Below are positions 24,584-32,802 of a DNA stretch of 64,000 nt, in pieces. The position numbers were made by a program, and so were the translations under genes. The DNA is from SLNP01 sp964568875 (lineage in GTDB: Bacteria; Bacteroidota; Bacteroidia; Bacteroidales; VadinHA17). The notes below the pieces were generated by a model. The model was not told the DNA's origin, searched no databases, and was given only the letters and a program-made list of their open reading frames with translations. The stretch lies in NCBI GenBank assembly GCA_964568875.1, contig CAZMSH010000005.1, positions 1 through 64,000 of the forward strand, written 5' to 3'. The stretch's first letter is position 1. Each line of letters begins with the position of its first letter.

Positions 24584-25679
24584 ATGGTAACTATTGAACA
24601 GATCAGGGATCTTGCCGGGCGCCGGGATGCGCTAAGGAGGTATCTTTGACGTCGAAGGACGAATCAGGCAGGTAGAGGAAAAAGAGGCAATAACCCGAGA
24701 GCCCGGATTCTGGGCTGATCCTGAAGCAGCAGAGGAGTTGCTGAAGGAGATCTCCTCGATAAAGAGCTGGATAACATCATATGAGCGTGTGCGCAGTGCC
24801 GTGGACGATCTGCAGGTTATCTATGACTTTTATAAGGAGGGTGAGGCTGAAGAGGCGGAGGTTAAAGGGCAGTATGAGGCTGCACTTGAGCTTACTGAGG
24901 CGCTTGAACTTCGTAACATGTTACGAAAGGAGGAGGACACCCTGGGGGCGATACTCAAGATCAATGCGGGAGCCGGAGGTACCGAGAGTAATGACTGGGC
25001 TGAGATGCTGATGCGCATGTACATGAGGTGGGGTGAGCGAAATGATTACAAGGTCAGGGAGCTTGATTACCTTCCGGGAGATGAGGTTGGCATCAAGACG
25101 GTAACACTTGAGTTTGACGGAGAACGTGCCTATGGCTATCTTAAGGGTGAGAGCGGAGTTCACCGTCTTGTGCGTATTTCGCCTTTCAATGCCCAGGGTA
25201 AGAGGCAGACGACATTTGCCTCGGTATTTGTATCTCCACTTGTTGACGACAACATTACTATTGAAATAAATCCTGCCGACATAACATGGGAAACCTACCG
25301 TTCGAGCGGAGCAGGAGGACAGAATGTTAATAAGGTAGAGACGGCGGTAAGGCTCAGGCATCATCCTACCGGGATTGTCATTGAGAATCAGGAGACGCGT
25401 TCCCAGGGTAAGAACAAGGAGAATGCTCTCAGGATACTGAAGTCTAACCTGTATGAGATGGAATTGCGCAAGAGGATGGAAGAGCAGGCGAAGGTTGAAG
25501 GGCAGAAGAAGAAGATTGAATGGGGTTCTCAGATAAGGTCGTATACACTGCATCCCTACAAACTAATCAAGGATGTCCGTACAGGCTATGAATCAGGTAA
25601 CGTGATTGCAGTACTCGACGGTGACCTGAATGAGTTTATCAAGACCTATCTTATGGAGTTTGGCGGTTCAGAGCAATGA
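24584..25679 (+). CDS. prfB: Peptide chain release factor 2, with programmed +1 frameshift
   Basis: RF2 recognises UGA and UAA stops and triggers peptide release. A 21-codon first frame (MVTIEQIRDLAGRRDALRRYL) ends at an in-frame TGA (24647-24649). The autoregulatory signal is intact: AGGAGG (24635-24640) three bases before CTT-TGA-C. After a +1 slip on CTT, the frame continues GAC GTC GAA to the TGA at 25677-25679, giving about 364 residues, like E. coli RF2. Downstream are the codon-recognition tripeptide SPF (VRISPFNAQGKR) and the catalytic GGQ (SSGAGGQNVNKVETAV). Gene callers without frameshift handling start it wrongly near 24738. The gene lies just after the assembly gap. Confidence 0.95.
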
Positions 25680-25764
25680 GGAAAGCATCAGCCTAATATG
25701 ACAAAAAGCATTGAATAAGTGGTACATGATTAATTTATTTTGCAGTTAACAATCAATATATCTT

Positions 25765-27633
25765 ATGAAAGAGGAACAAAAGCTGTTTGAGGATTTCAAG
25801 CCTGTAGCAACGGAGGAGTGGATTGAGAAAATAACAAAGGATCTGAAGGGTGCTGATTTTAACAAAAAGATGATCTGGAAGACCAATGAAGGCTTTGACG
25901 TAATGCCATTTTACCGTGAGGAGAATCTGGAGGGGCTGAATCACCTTGACACCCTGCCGGGCGAGTTCCCCTTTGTCAGGGGGGGGAAGCAGGAAAACAA
26001 CACCTGGTTCATAAGGCAGAACATTGAGATAAAGGATTACACTGCTGCCAATCGCAAAGCACTTGACATACTTATGAAGGGTGTCGATTCGCTGGGATTT
26101 ATCATCAGCGATGCCGAAACAATAACGCCAAGGAACCTGGAGACATTGCTGGCAGGGATATATACAGAGAGCATTGAGTTGAATTTCAGGTCGGAAGGCA
26201 AGGCGAGGGAGCTGGTACAATACCTCGTTACATTGTTACAATCGAGGGAGTCAGACCTCTCAGCTGTTCGCGGTGCTGTTGAAGCTGATCCGATAGGCAG
26301 GCTGATGGTTAATGGTAAGCTTTGTGTTCCGGTAAGTGATGGCCTGGACTATCTGGCTGAACTGGTAAAGGATTCAAAGCCGTTACCCGGTATGAGAGTC
26401 GTACAGGTAAATGCATCAAACTTCTGCAACGCCGGCGCTGATATTGTGACAGAACTTGCGTTAGGCCTTTCACTGGGTAATGAATATCTTGCACAGCTTA
26501 CAAAAAGGAATATTGATGTTTCTCTTGCTGCTGCAAAAACAGGATTCTCTTTTGGTATCGGCTCCAACTACTTCATGGAGATAGCCAAGCTCAGGGCTGC
26601 ACGTCTGCTATGGGCTCTGATTGTAAAAAGATATGAACCTGACAATAAGCTGGCTTGCCGCATGAATATACTTTCAGTGACAAGTGAGTGGAACAAAACG
26701 GTTTACGATGCCTATGTGAATATGCTTCGTACACAGACCGAGGCTATGTCAGCTGCTCTCGGAGGAGCGGACTCACTGGTTGTATCTCCTTTCAACAGTC
26801 ATTTTACCACTCCCGATGAATTTTCTGAGAGGATTGCCCGCAACCAGCAGCTGCTATTGAGGGAAGAGGCCCATTTCAACAAGGTGATTGATCCTGCCGC
26901 CGGGTCATGGTATATTGAAAACCTGACACATATGATTGCCGACAAGGCATGGAAGCTCTTCCTGGAAATTGAAGACAGGGGAGGATTCCTTAAGTCACTT
27001 CAGGAAGGTGTCATTCAGCAGATGGTCGAAACCATTGCCTCCAAAAGAAGAGATGACATTGCCAGGCGCAGGGAGGTGATGGTTGGTTCAAACCAGTACC
27101 CGAATTACAGTGAAAAGATTCCTGTCAGGGCCGAAAGAGAAAGAATTTTCAGCAGGGAAGGCATGCCGGAACAGCTTGAGGTTAAGCCACTGAAGCTTTT
27201 CAGGGGAGCCGAGGAGTTTGAAAAGCTAAGACTCGCTGCTGAAGAGAGAGAGGAGCAGCCTTCGGTATTTATTCTGGCTGCCGGCAATCCGGCCATGCGC
27301 ATGGCGCGTGCCCAGTTCACATCCAACTTCTTTGCCTGCGGTGGATATAAGATTATCGACAAGGGGGCATTTAAAAGCATTGAAGAGGGAGCCAGGGCCG
27401 CTGTCGAAAGCAAGGCACCGATAGTAGTGATCTGCAGTTCTGATGAGGAGTATGCTGAGCTGGCGCCGGTGGCTTTTGACATTATCGGCAGAGAATCTCT
27501 CTTTGTGGTGGCAGGTGCTCCCGATTGTATGGAGGACCTTAAGAAAAGAGGCATTGAACACTTCATAAGTATCAGGTCGAATCTGCTTGATACTCTGAGG
27601 GAGTTTCACAAATTAGTTGGTGTTGAGATTTAA
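25765..27633 (+). CDS. mutA: Methylmalonyl-CoA mutase, small (beta) subunit
   Basis: A 622-residue non-catalytic subunit of the heterodimeric methylmalonyl-CoA mutase, which interconverts succinyl-CoA and methylmalonyl-CoA for propionate metabolism. The TIM-barrel half is like the large subunit (GIGSNYFMEIAKLRAARLLWA, DPAAGSWYIENLT). The C-terminal B12-like domain is degenerate: the D-x-H-x-x-G cobalt-ligand motif is missing and the stretch reads FILAAGNPAMRMARAQF, as expected for this subunit. The large subunit starts 17 bases after its stop. No methylmalonyl-CoA epimerase, MeaB chaperone or carboxylase is in the window. Confidence 0.95.
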   Translation: MKEEQKLFEDFKPVATEEWIEKITKDLKGADFNKKMIWKTNEGFDVMPFYREENLEGLNHLDTLPGEFPFVRGGKQENNTWFIRQNIEIKDYTAANRKALDILMKGVDSLGFIISDAETITPRNLETLLAGIYTESIELNFRSEGKARELVQYLVTLLQSRESDLSAVRGAVEADPIGRLMVNGKLCVPVSDGLDYLAELVKDSKPLPGMRVVQVNASNFCNAGADIVTELALGLSLGNEYLAQLTKRNIDVSLAAAKTGFSFGIGSNYFMEIAKLRAARLLWALIVKRYEPDNKLACRMNILSVTSEWNKTVYDAYVNMLRTQTEAMSAALGGADSLVVSPFNSHFTTPDEFSERIARNQQLLLREEAHFNKVIDPAAGSWYIENLTHMIADKAWKLFLEIEDRGGFLKSLQEGVIQQMVETIASKRRDDIARRREVMVGSNQYPNYSEKIPVRAERERIFSREGMPEQLEVKPLKLFRGAEEFEKLRLAAEEREEQPSVFILAAGNPAMRMARAQFTSNFFACGGYKIIDKGAFKSIEEGARAAVESKAPIVVICSSDEEYAELAPVAFDIIGRESLFVVAGAPDCMEDLKKRGIEHFISIRSNLLDTLREFHKLVGVEI

Positions 27634-27650
27634 TCAGGAAGGGGAATTAT

Positions 27651-29804
27651 ATGAGACCTGTATTCAAATATGAGGATTTTAAGAATTATGCACCTGAGCC
27701 TGCCGGTCATGATAAATGGAAGCAGGAGCATCAGAATGGACTGGAATGGTTAACACCCGAGAGGATACCTGTAAAGAGTGTATTTACAGCCGATGATTTG
27801 AAGGAGATTGATCATCTGGGCTTTGTATCGGGCATAGCTCCTTATCTGCGCGGACCATACTCAGGAATGTATGTTACAAGGCCCTGGACGATAAGGCAAT
27901 ATGCGGGCTTTTCTACCGCTGAAGAGTCAAATGCCTTCTACAGGAGGAATCTGGCTGCCGGCCAGATGGGATTATCAGTGGCATTCGACCTTGCCACCCA
28001 CCGTGGCTATGATTCCGATCATGAACGGGTGGTTGGTGATGTGGGCAAAGCCGGTGTTGCTGTCTCAACGGTCGAGGGGATGAAGGTGCTTTTTGATAAT
28101 ATCCCCCTCAATAAGATGTCAGTGTCGATGACCATGAACGGGGCGGTATTGCCGATAATGGCATTCTATATCGTAGCTGCACTGGAACAGGGAGCGAAGC
28201 TTGAAGACCTATCGGGAACAATACAGAATGATATTCTGAAGGAATTTATGGTGCGCAACACCTATATCTATCCGCCGGCATTTTCGATGCGCATCATTGC
28301 CGATATCTTCAAGTATACTTCCAGGAATATGCCCAGGTTCAACTCGATAAGTATCTCGGGTTATCATATGCAGGAAGCCGGTGCCACCTGTGACCTGGAG
28401 CTTGGGTATACTCTTGCCGACGGACTGGAATATCTTCGTACGGGAGTCAATTCAGGGCTTGATATTGACTCGTTTGCACCCCGTCTGTCATTTTTCTGGG
28501 CCATAGGGATGAATCATTTCATGGAGATTGCAAAGATGAGGGCAGCCAGAATGCTATGGGCCAGGATAGTGAAGCAGTTTAATCCCAAAGACCCCAAATC
28601 ACTGGCATTGAGGACACACTCGCAGACTTCGGGGTGGAGTCTTACCGAGCAGGATCCTTTCAACAATGTCGGACGTACCTGTATCGAGGCTATGGCGGCA
28701 GCCCTGGGTCATACACAGAGTCTTCACACCAACGCCCTTGATGAGGCCATTGCCCTGCCAACAGATTTTTCTGCACGTATAGCAAGGAACACTCAGATAT
28801 ATCTTCAGGAGGAGACTCAGATATGCAGGCAGATAGACCCATGGGGAGGTTCCTACTATGTTGAGTATCTTACCAGGGAGATTGCCCGCAAGGCATGGGA
28901 GCATATAGAGGAGATCGAGAGTCTGGGAGGAATGGCCAGGGCGATTGAATCAGGAATACCAAAAATGAGGATCGAGGAGGCAGCTGCCAGGGCCCAGGCC
29001 AAGATTGACTCAGGTGTTCAGACTATTGTAGGAACCAACAGATACAGGCTTGAAAAAGAGGATCCGCTGGAAATCCTCGAAGTGAATAATACTGCAGTAC
29101 GCGACATACAGGTAAAGAGGCTTGCAGAGCTCAGGGAAAAGCGTGATGAGTCAGCCTGCCAGGCTGCCCTCAATGCCCTGACAGATTGCGTTAAAACCGG
29201 CGAAGGTAACCTTCTGGAGCTTGCTGTTGAGGCTGCTGCAAAAAGGGCAACCCTTGGAGAAATATCATATGCATGTGAAAAAGTAGTTGGGAGATATAAA
29301 GCAGTGATAAGGACAATATCAGGAGTTTACTCCTCAGAGTATAAGTCAGATGCCGACTATGAAGCGGCTAGAAGACTGGCAGCAGAATTTGCAGCCAAAG
29401 AGGGCAGACAGCCCAGGATAATGATAGCCAAAATGGGCCAGGACGGTCACGACAGAGGCGCAAAAGTGGTATCGACAGGATATGCAGACATAGGCTTTGA
29501 CGTCGATATCGGTCCATTATTCCAGACCCCTTCGGAAGCAGCCAGGCAGGCTGTGGAGAATGATGTGCACATACTTGGTGTTTCAAGTCTGGCGGCAGGT
29601 CACAAGACGCTGGTACCACAGGTAATATCAGAGCTGAAGAAGCTGGGCAGGGAAGACATCCTCGTTATTGCCGGCGGCGTGATACCGGCCCAGGATTATC
29701 AGTTCCTGTATGATTCGGGTGTTGCAGCAATATTTGGTCCGGGTACCTCTGTGGCAAGAGCAGCCAAACAGATACTCGAGATTCTTATAGCAGCCACAGA
29801 ATAA
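27651..29804 (+). CDS. mutB: Methylmalonyl-CoA mutase, large (alpha) subunit
   Basis: The 717-residue catalytic subunit. The barrel shows substrate-site blocks RGPYSGMYVTRPWTIRQYAG, SMTMNGAVLPIMAFYI and SISGYHMQEAGATCDLELGYTLADG. The C-terminal adenosylcobalamin domain holds DGHDRGAKV with the cobalt-ligand His600, followed by VSSLAAGHKTLVP and IAGGVIP. Length and motifs match active bacterial enzymes. It is co-transcribed with mutA and followed by a hairpin terminator. In anaerobic Bacteroidota this enzyme normally runs from succinyl-CoA towards propionate; the direction here is inference. It requires cobalamin supply, for which no transport genes are seen here. Confidence 0.97.
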   Translation: MRPVFKYEDFKNYAPEPAGHDKWKQEHQNGLEWLTPERIPVKSVFTADDLKEIDHLGFVSGIAPYLRGPYSGMYVTRPWTIRQYAGFSTAEESNAFYRRNLAAGQMGLSVAFDLATHRGYDSDHERVVGDVGKAGVAVSTVEGMKVLFDNIPLNKMSVSMTMNGAVLPIMAFYIVAALEQGAKLEDLSGTIQNDILKEFMVRNTYIYPPAFSMRIIADIFKYTSRNMPRFNSISISGYHMQEAGATCDLELGYTLADGLEYLRTGVNSGLDIDSFAPRLSFFWAIGMNHFMEIAKMRAARMLWARIVKQFNPKDPKSLALRTHSQTSGWSLTEQDPFNNVGRTCIEAMAAALGHTQSLHTNALDEAIALPTDFSARIARNTQIYLQEETQICRQIDPWGGSYYVEYLTREIARKAWEHIEEIESLGGMARAIESGIPKMRIEEAAARAQAKIDSGVQTIVGTNRYRLEKEDPLEILEVNNTAVRDIQVKRLAELREKRDESACQAALNALTDCVKTGEGNLLELAVEAAAKRATLGEISYACEKVVGRYKAVIRTISGVYSSEYKSDADYEAARRLAAEFAAKEGRQPRIMIAKMGQDGHDRGAKVVSTGYADIGFDVDIGPLFQTPSEAARQAVENDVHILGVSSLAAGHKTLVPQVISELKKLGREDILVIAGGVIPAQDYQFLYDSGVAAIFGPGTSVARAAKQILEILIAATE

Positions 29805-29829
29805 TAGTAACAAAAAAAATAGTAATCTG

Positions 29830-29858
29830 AGGCAGCGGAACATGTTTTCGCTGCCTTT
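29830..29858 (+). terminator. Terminator after mutAB
   Basis: AGGCAGCG (29830-29837) and CGCTGCCT (29849-29856) form an 8-bp stem, extendable inward by weak pairs, followed by TTG. The T run is short, but the place, 26 bases after the mutB stop, is right. Confidence 0.6.
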
Positions 29859-29897
29859 GATATCTCAGACGGGATGATGTTTTTTCAAATATTACCT

Positions 29898-29905
29898 TAA
29901 TTTTG
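29898..29905 (+). promoter_or_regulatory. -7 promoter box for the thioredoxin-like lipoprotein
   Basis: TAATTTTG matches TAnnTTTG. It overlaps a GTG at 29905 that could be taken as a start codon, which argues that translation begins at the ATG at 29926. The preceding TTTTTTCAAATATTACCTTA resembles the promoter at 19563-19588. Confidence 0.6.
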
Positions 29906-29925
29906 TGAATATAAAGATTTCAGCT

Positions 29926-30510
29926 ATGTCAAAATTGTTTTACCTCAGCCTTATAATCTCAGTATTGGTGACAGGCTGTTCCGTTGCAGGCAGGTCGGCA
30001 AGGGAGGTCGTCAGTGAACCGGTAGCTGAAGAGACAGCGGAGACGGTAACCATATCACAGCCTGAGCGGCCCATTGTCAATTTTCAAAGGCCGGAAACCT
30101 GGCTGATGGGATACTTCCTTCACGATCTGATGACAACCCCACCCCACGACGCATGGTACAATCCGGAATATGAAAAATATGTTCCCCAGGAAGAGCTGGT
30201 ACATAAAATAGCTGCAACAAATGTCAGCGACGTATCAGTTCTTATTGTGCTCGGCTCATGGTGTCCCGACAGTCACAGGGAGGTGCCGAGATTCAATAAA
30301 CTGATTGATGAATGCGGTTTGCAGCGTATTAAGGTCACCTATCTTGGTGTTGACATGAACAAGATAGCTCCGATAGGAGACTATGAGAAACTTGGCATTA
30401 AAAGAGTGCCGACTTTTATAATTTACAGAAATAATATTGAAGCCGGACGCATCATTGAGTATCCTTCCACGTCTTTAGAGAGGGACCTATTTCAGATCCT
30501 TAACAGGTAA
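29926..30510 (+). CDS. Thioredoxin-like lipoprotein with CPDS motif
   Basis: A 194-residue envelope lipoprotein. The signal MSKLFYLSLIISVLVTGC ends at lipobox Cys18. A linker rich in Glu, Val and Thr leads to a thioredoxin-fold domain (about 95-194). The active-site region reads GSWCPDSHREVPRF (Cys113, Pro, Asp, Ser116), so the second cysteine of C-x-x-C is replaced by Ser. The cis-proline region KRVPTFIIYRN is intact. A CxxS site cannot run a full dithiol cycle, but could act as a monothiol reductase, isomerase or peroxidase-like protein; this is inference. It begins an operon with the DUF4190 gene 19 bases on. Confidence 0.83.
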   Translation: MSKLFYLSLIISVLVTGCSVAGRSAREVVSEPVAEETAETVTISQPERPIVNFQRPETWLMGYFLHDLMTTPPHDAWYNPEYEKYVPQEELVHKIAATNVSDVSVLIVLGSWCPDSHREVPRFNKLIDECGLQRIKVTYLGVDMNKIAPIGDYEKLGIKRVPTFIIYRNNIEAGRIIEYPSTSLERDLFQILNR

Positions 30511-30529
30511 ACAGAAAAAAAAATACATC

Positions 30530-31015
30530 ATGGAACAGAAACCAGACAGATCGGCTCAGAATTTTGGTATTGCGGCATTGGTAACAGGAATCATTACATT
30601 CATACTGGCTGTTATACCATGTATTGGAGTAATTGCTCTTATTCCCGGAATTATAACAATTATTCTTGCAGTAGTTGGCCTCACGAGGTCTGCAACAGAA
30701 GGCAGGGGCCTTGTGATCGCAGGGTTGATTATCGGTGTTGTTGCAACGATGATCTCGGCCTCGCAATTGGCTATTTTCAGCAAAGGAATAGGCAACCGCG
30801 ACAATATTGTAAATGAAATAAGAAATGCAGTTGAGGAGGTCAGGTCAGGGATACTTGACGAAATTGAGAGCGGCGACTTTTCTATCAGGGTTGAGAGTGG
30901 TGGTGATGTTGTTGAAATTAAATCCAGAATAGACCCGGAAAAACTCGAGAAGAAGATTGAAAAGCTTGAGAAGCTTGAGGGCATCGCCGAGCCTGACACT
31001 GTAAAGAAGAAGTAG
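30530..31015 (+). CDS. DUF4190 membrane protein with acidic coiled C-terminus
   Basis: A 161-residue protein with two strong transmembrane segments (about residues 12-50 and 62-85) matching DUF4190: NFGIAALVTGIITFILAVIP, then LVIAGLIIGVVATMI. The remaining 75 residues are charged and probably helical (LEKKIEKLEKLEGIAEPD). The function of DUF4190 is unknown. It follows the thioredoxin-like lipoprotein by 19 bases and is likely part of the same transcript. It may be followed on that transcript by the DUF2752 frame. Confidence 0.75.
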   Translation: MEQKPDRSAQNFGIAALVTGIITFILAVIPCIGVIALIPGIITIILAVVGLTRSATEGRGLVIAGLIIGVVATMISASQLAIFSKGIGNRDNIVNEIRNAVEEVRSGILDEIESGDFSIRVESGGDVVEIKSRIDPEKLEKKIEKLEKLEGIAEPDTVKKK

Positions 31016-31029
31016 TTTAAAGGGAAGTT

Positions 31030-31434
31030 ATTATCAGACCCTATATTATTATAAATGTTGCTTTCGCCGGAGTTATCCTCATTGTTATGGGGTACTCCGG
31101 CATTTTTTCACCAGACGAGGGTAATTACCCTGTTGTATGTGTTCACGAGGCAGTTACAGGAAAACCCTGTCCTTCCTGTGGATTGTCACATGGCTTTTCA
31201 CTGATTGTTCGCGGCCGGTTGTCAGAGGCTATTGAATGGAACAGCTATTCACTGAGGATATTTCTTTTCTTTTTCCTGCAGCTGTTAATGAGGGTTGGCC
31301 TGTCAATCTGGTACATCAAAATTCCCGCCCCGGCCTTAAGAAACAACCTGATTGCTGCCGATTCGTCTGTTACTGTTGTTATGTTCCTTCTGGCTTTCTG
31401 GCCGATGCTCAGGTTTCTTGTAACCTCTTTTTAG
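31030..31434 (+). CDS. DUF2752 membrane protein, start codon uncertain
   Basis: A small membrane protein of the DUF2752 family, with the core CxxC-like motif GKPCPSCGLSHGFSLIVRGR and two later hydrophobic helices. The first ATG (31087) falls inside the N-terminal hydrophobic segment, leaving only 115 residues. The frame is open upstream to a stop at 31018-31020 and encodes RPYIIINVAFAGVILIVM, a complete first helix, yet has no ATG, GTG or TTG there. An AAAGGGAAG stretch (31018-31026) precedes an ATT at 31030, so an ATT start is my tentative choice. A frameshift or sequence error is the main alternative. Function unknown. Confidence 0.6.
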   Translation: MIRPYIIINVAFAGVILIVMGYSGIFSPDEGNYPVVCVHEAVTGKPCPSCGLSHGFSLIVRGRLSEAIEWNSYSLRIFLFFFLQLLMRVGLSIWYIKIPAPALRNNLIAADSSVTVVMFLLAFWPMLRFLVTSF

Positions 31435-31955
31435 CTTTTGGTAGTAAGGTGCTTTTTTGCAAGTTCGACTGACAATTCGAATTCGAAGCCTTTTGCCTGC
31501 ATTGAACTGATGATTTTGGCCATAACAGCTGTTCTGCTGTTACCCTTTTTTGACCTTACCAGCGACAATACAATCTTTTCGGCTGTCTCCCTGTATTCCT
31601 CATCATCGATTTGCTGGAGCGCCTCTGCTATTGTGTCATGAGGCAATGACTTCATTTTGAGGTTATAAGCAATTTTAATCCTTCCCCATTTGTTGTATCG
31701 GAGCTTATCTCTGGCATATGCTGATGCATAGCGTAATTCATCGATGAATTTGTCTTTTAGAAGCGAGGCTATTATTTTATCTTCATTCTCATCCCCTGCC
31801 ACGTTCCAGCTCCTTAGCTTTGTCCTGATATCATGTATACAGTACTCCCTTGCCGCACACAGCTGCCTGGCCCTTTGTAGAGCGGCATCAAACCGTTCCC
31901 TGTCAGAAGGAGTCCCTGGTTCCGCAGATAAATCTCTCTTTTGAGTTGATGTCAT
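31431..31955 (-). CDS. recX: RecX family regulatory protein
   Basis: RecX binds RecA filaments and limits their activity in the cytoplasm. The 174-residue protein shows the three-helix repeat pattern of the family: ARQLCAAREYCIHDIRTKLRSW, IIASLLKDKFIDELRYASAYARDKLRYNKWGRIKI and the later ILSLV-like helices. The only ATG that keeps the first repeat is 31955, which makes the gene overlap the end of prmC by 53 bases in another frame. recA is not in the window. Its stop overlaps the end of the converging DUF2752 gene by 4 bases. Confidence 0.88.
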   Translation of the reverse strand: MTSTQKRDLSAEPGTPSDRERFDAALQRARQLCAAREYCIHDIRTKLRSWNVAGDENEDKIIASLLKDKFIDELRYASAYARDKLRYNKWGRIKIAYNLKMKSLPHDTIAEALQQIDDEEYRETAEKIVLSLVRSKKGNSRTAVMAKIISSMQAKGFEFELSVELAKKHLTTKS

Positions 31956-32775
31956 TTATGATGCTGAAGTTTGTAAGCTGTGAGCTGGTAAATGATTGCA
32001 AAGTCTCTGCCGCCAGGGCTTCATTAATTTCGAAACAGAACCATCCTCCCGGTTTCAGAAGCGCTTCGAGGGCTCTGTTCAGAGCACGGTAGAACAGCAC
32101 CGGATCGCTGTCAGGGACAAACAGGGCCTGGTGCGGCTCATTGAGAATGACCAGCGGCTCCATTGTCTCCTTTTCTGATTCGCGCACATAGGGTGGGTTT
32201 GCCACAATGATATCTGCCATGGGCAGGCTCTGGAAGTCGTGTCTCAGCAGGTTGTGTTTAACAAGAGAGACCCTTGCGTTATGTGTTTTTATGTTCAGTG
32301 AGGCAGTTTCAAGGGTGTCGTCGTGCAGGTCAGTAGCCCAGATTTCAGCTTCGGGAAGCATCAGGGAGAGGGAGATGGCGATACAGCCACTCCCGGTGCA
32401 GAAGTCTATAACTGTACCATTAAATCTATTACCTGCATGTTTTAGTGTCATTATTACAAGTTCTTCTGTTTCCTGCCTGGGTATAAGCACTTTATTGTTT
32501 ACTATAAACCGGCGGTTCATAAACCATCCGTATCCGGCTATATGCTGAACGGGTTTAAGCTTTTTCAGTTCTCTGAGGCCCTCCTTAATCTTGTATGCTT
32601 CACCGGCAGTAAGCTTTCTCTCTCCGTATTTCAGCTGTTCCAGCAGAGGCAGACCTGTTACTGATTCTATCAGGAATGAAGCAACGGCACCTGATTCGCC
32701 GGGAGGGTATATCTCAGCAAGTTCAGAGGCAAGATGCCGTCTGATATCGGCTATTGTTTGTAACTTAACGCCCAT
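31903..32775 (-). CDS. prmC: Release factor glutamine N5-methyltransferase
   Basis: PrmC methylates the Gln of the GGQ motif in RF1 and RF2, including the RF2 encoded at 24584-25679. The 290-residue protein has an N-terminal helical domain, then an AdoMet-binding Rossmann domain with IDFCTGSGCIAISLSL and the catalytic NPPYV (VANPPYVRESE). The C-terminus FSIINDINSKERFICG is typical, so the overlap with recX does not reflect a truncated end. It is divergent from ribD with 27 bases between start codons. Confidence 0.94.
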   Translation of the reverse strand: MGVKLQTIADIRRHLASELAEIYPPGESGAVASFLIESVTGLPLLEQLKYGERKLTAGEAYKIKEGLRELKKLKPVQHIAGYGWFMNRRFIVNNKVLIPRQETEELVIMTLKHAGNRFNGTVIDFCTGSGCIAISLSLMLPEAEIWATDLHDDTLETASLNIKTHNARVSLVKHNLLRHDFQSLPMADIIVANPPYVRESEKETMEPLVILNEPHQALFVPDSDPVLFYRALNRALEALLKPGGWFCFEINEALAAETLQSFTSSQLTNFSIINDINSKERFICGTRDSF

Positions 32776-32802
32776 AATTCAAAGTTAATCTTTCTGGTGT
32801 AA

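Noticed and set aside
24647..24649. In-frame stop near the start of prfB as a pseudogene or sequencing error
   Set aside because: The upstream AGGAGG and the CTT-TGA-C context are the standard RF2 autoregulatory frameshift signal.
25680..25764. Cobalamin riboswitch ahead of mutAB
   Set aside because: The gap is 85 bases with no B12-box-like sequence; too short for the aptamer.
29905..29925. GTG start for the thioredoxin-like lipoprotein
   Set aside because: The GTG is part of a -7 promoter box; the ATG at 29926 gives a clean lipoprotein signal.
32776..32802. FMN riboswitch ahead of ribD
   Set aside because: Only 27 bases separate ribD from the divergent prmC, too short for the aptamer.
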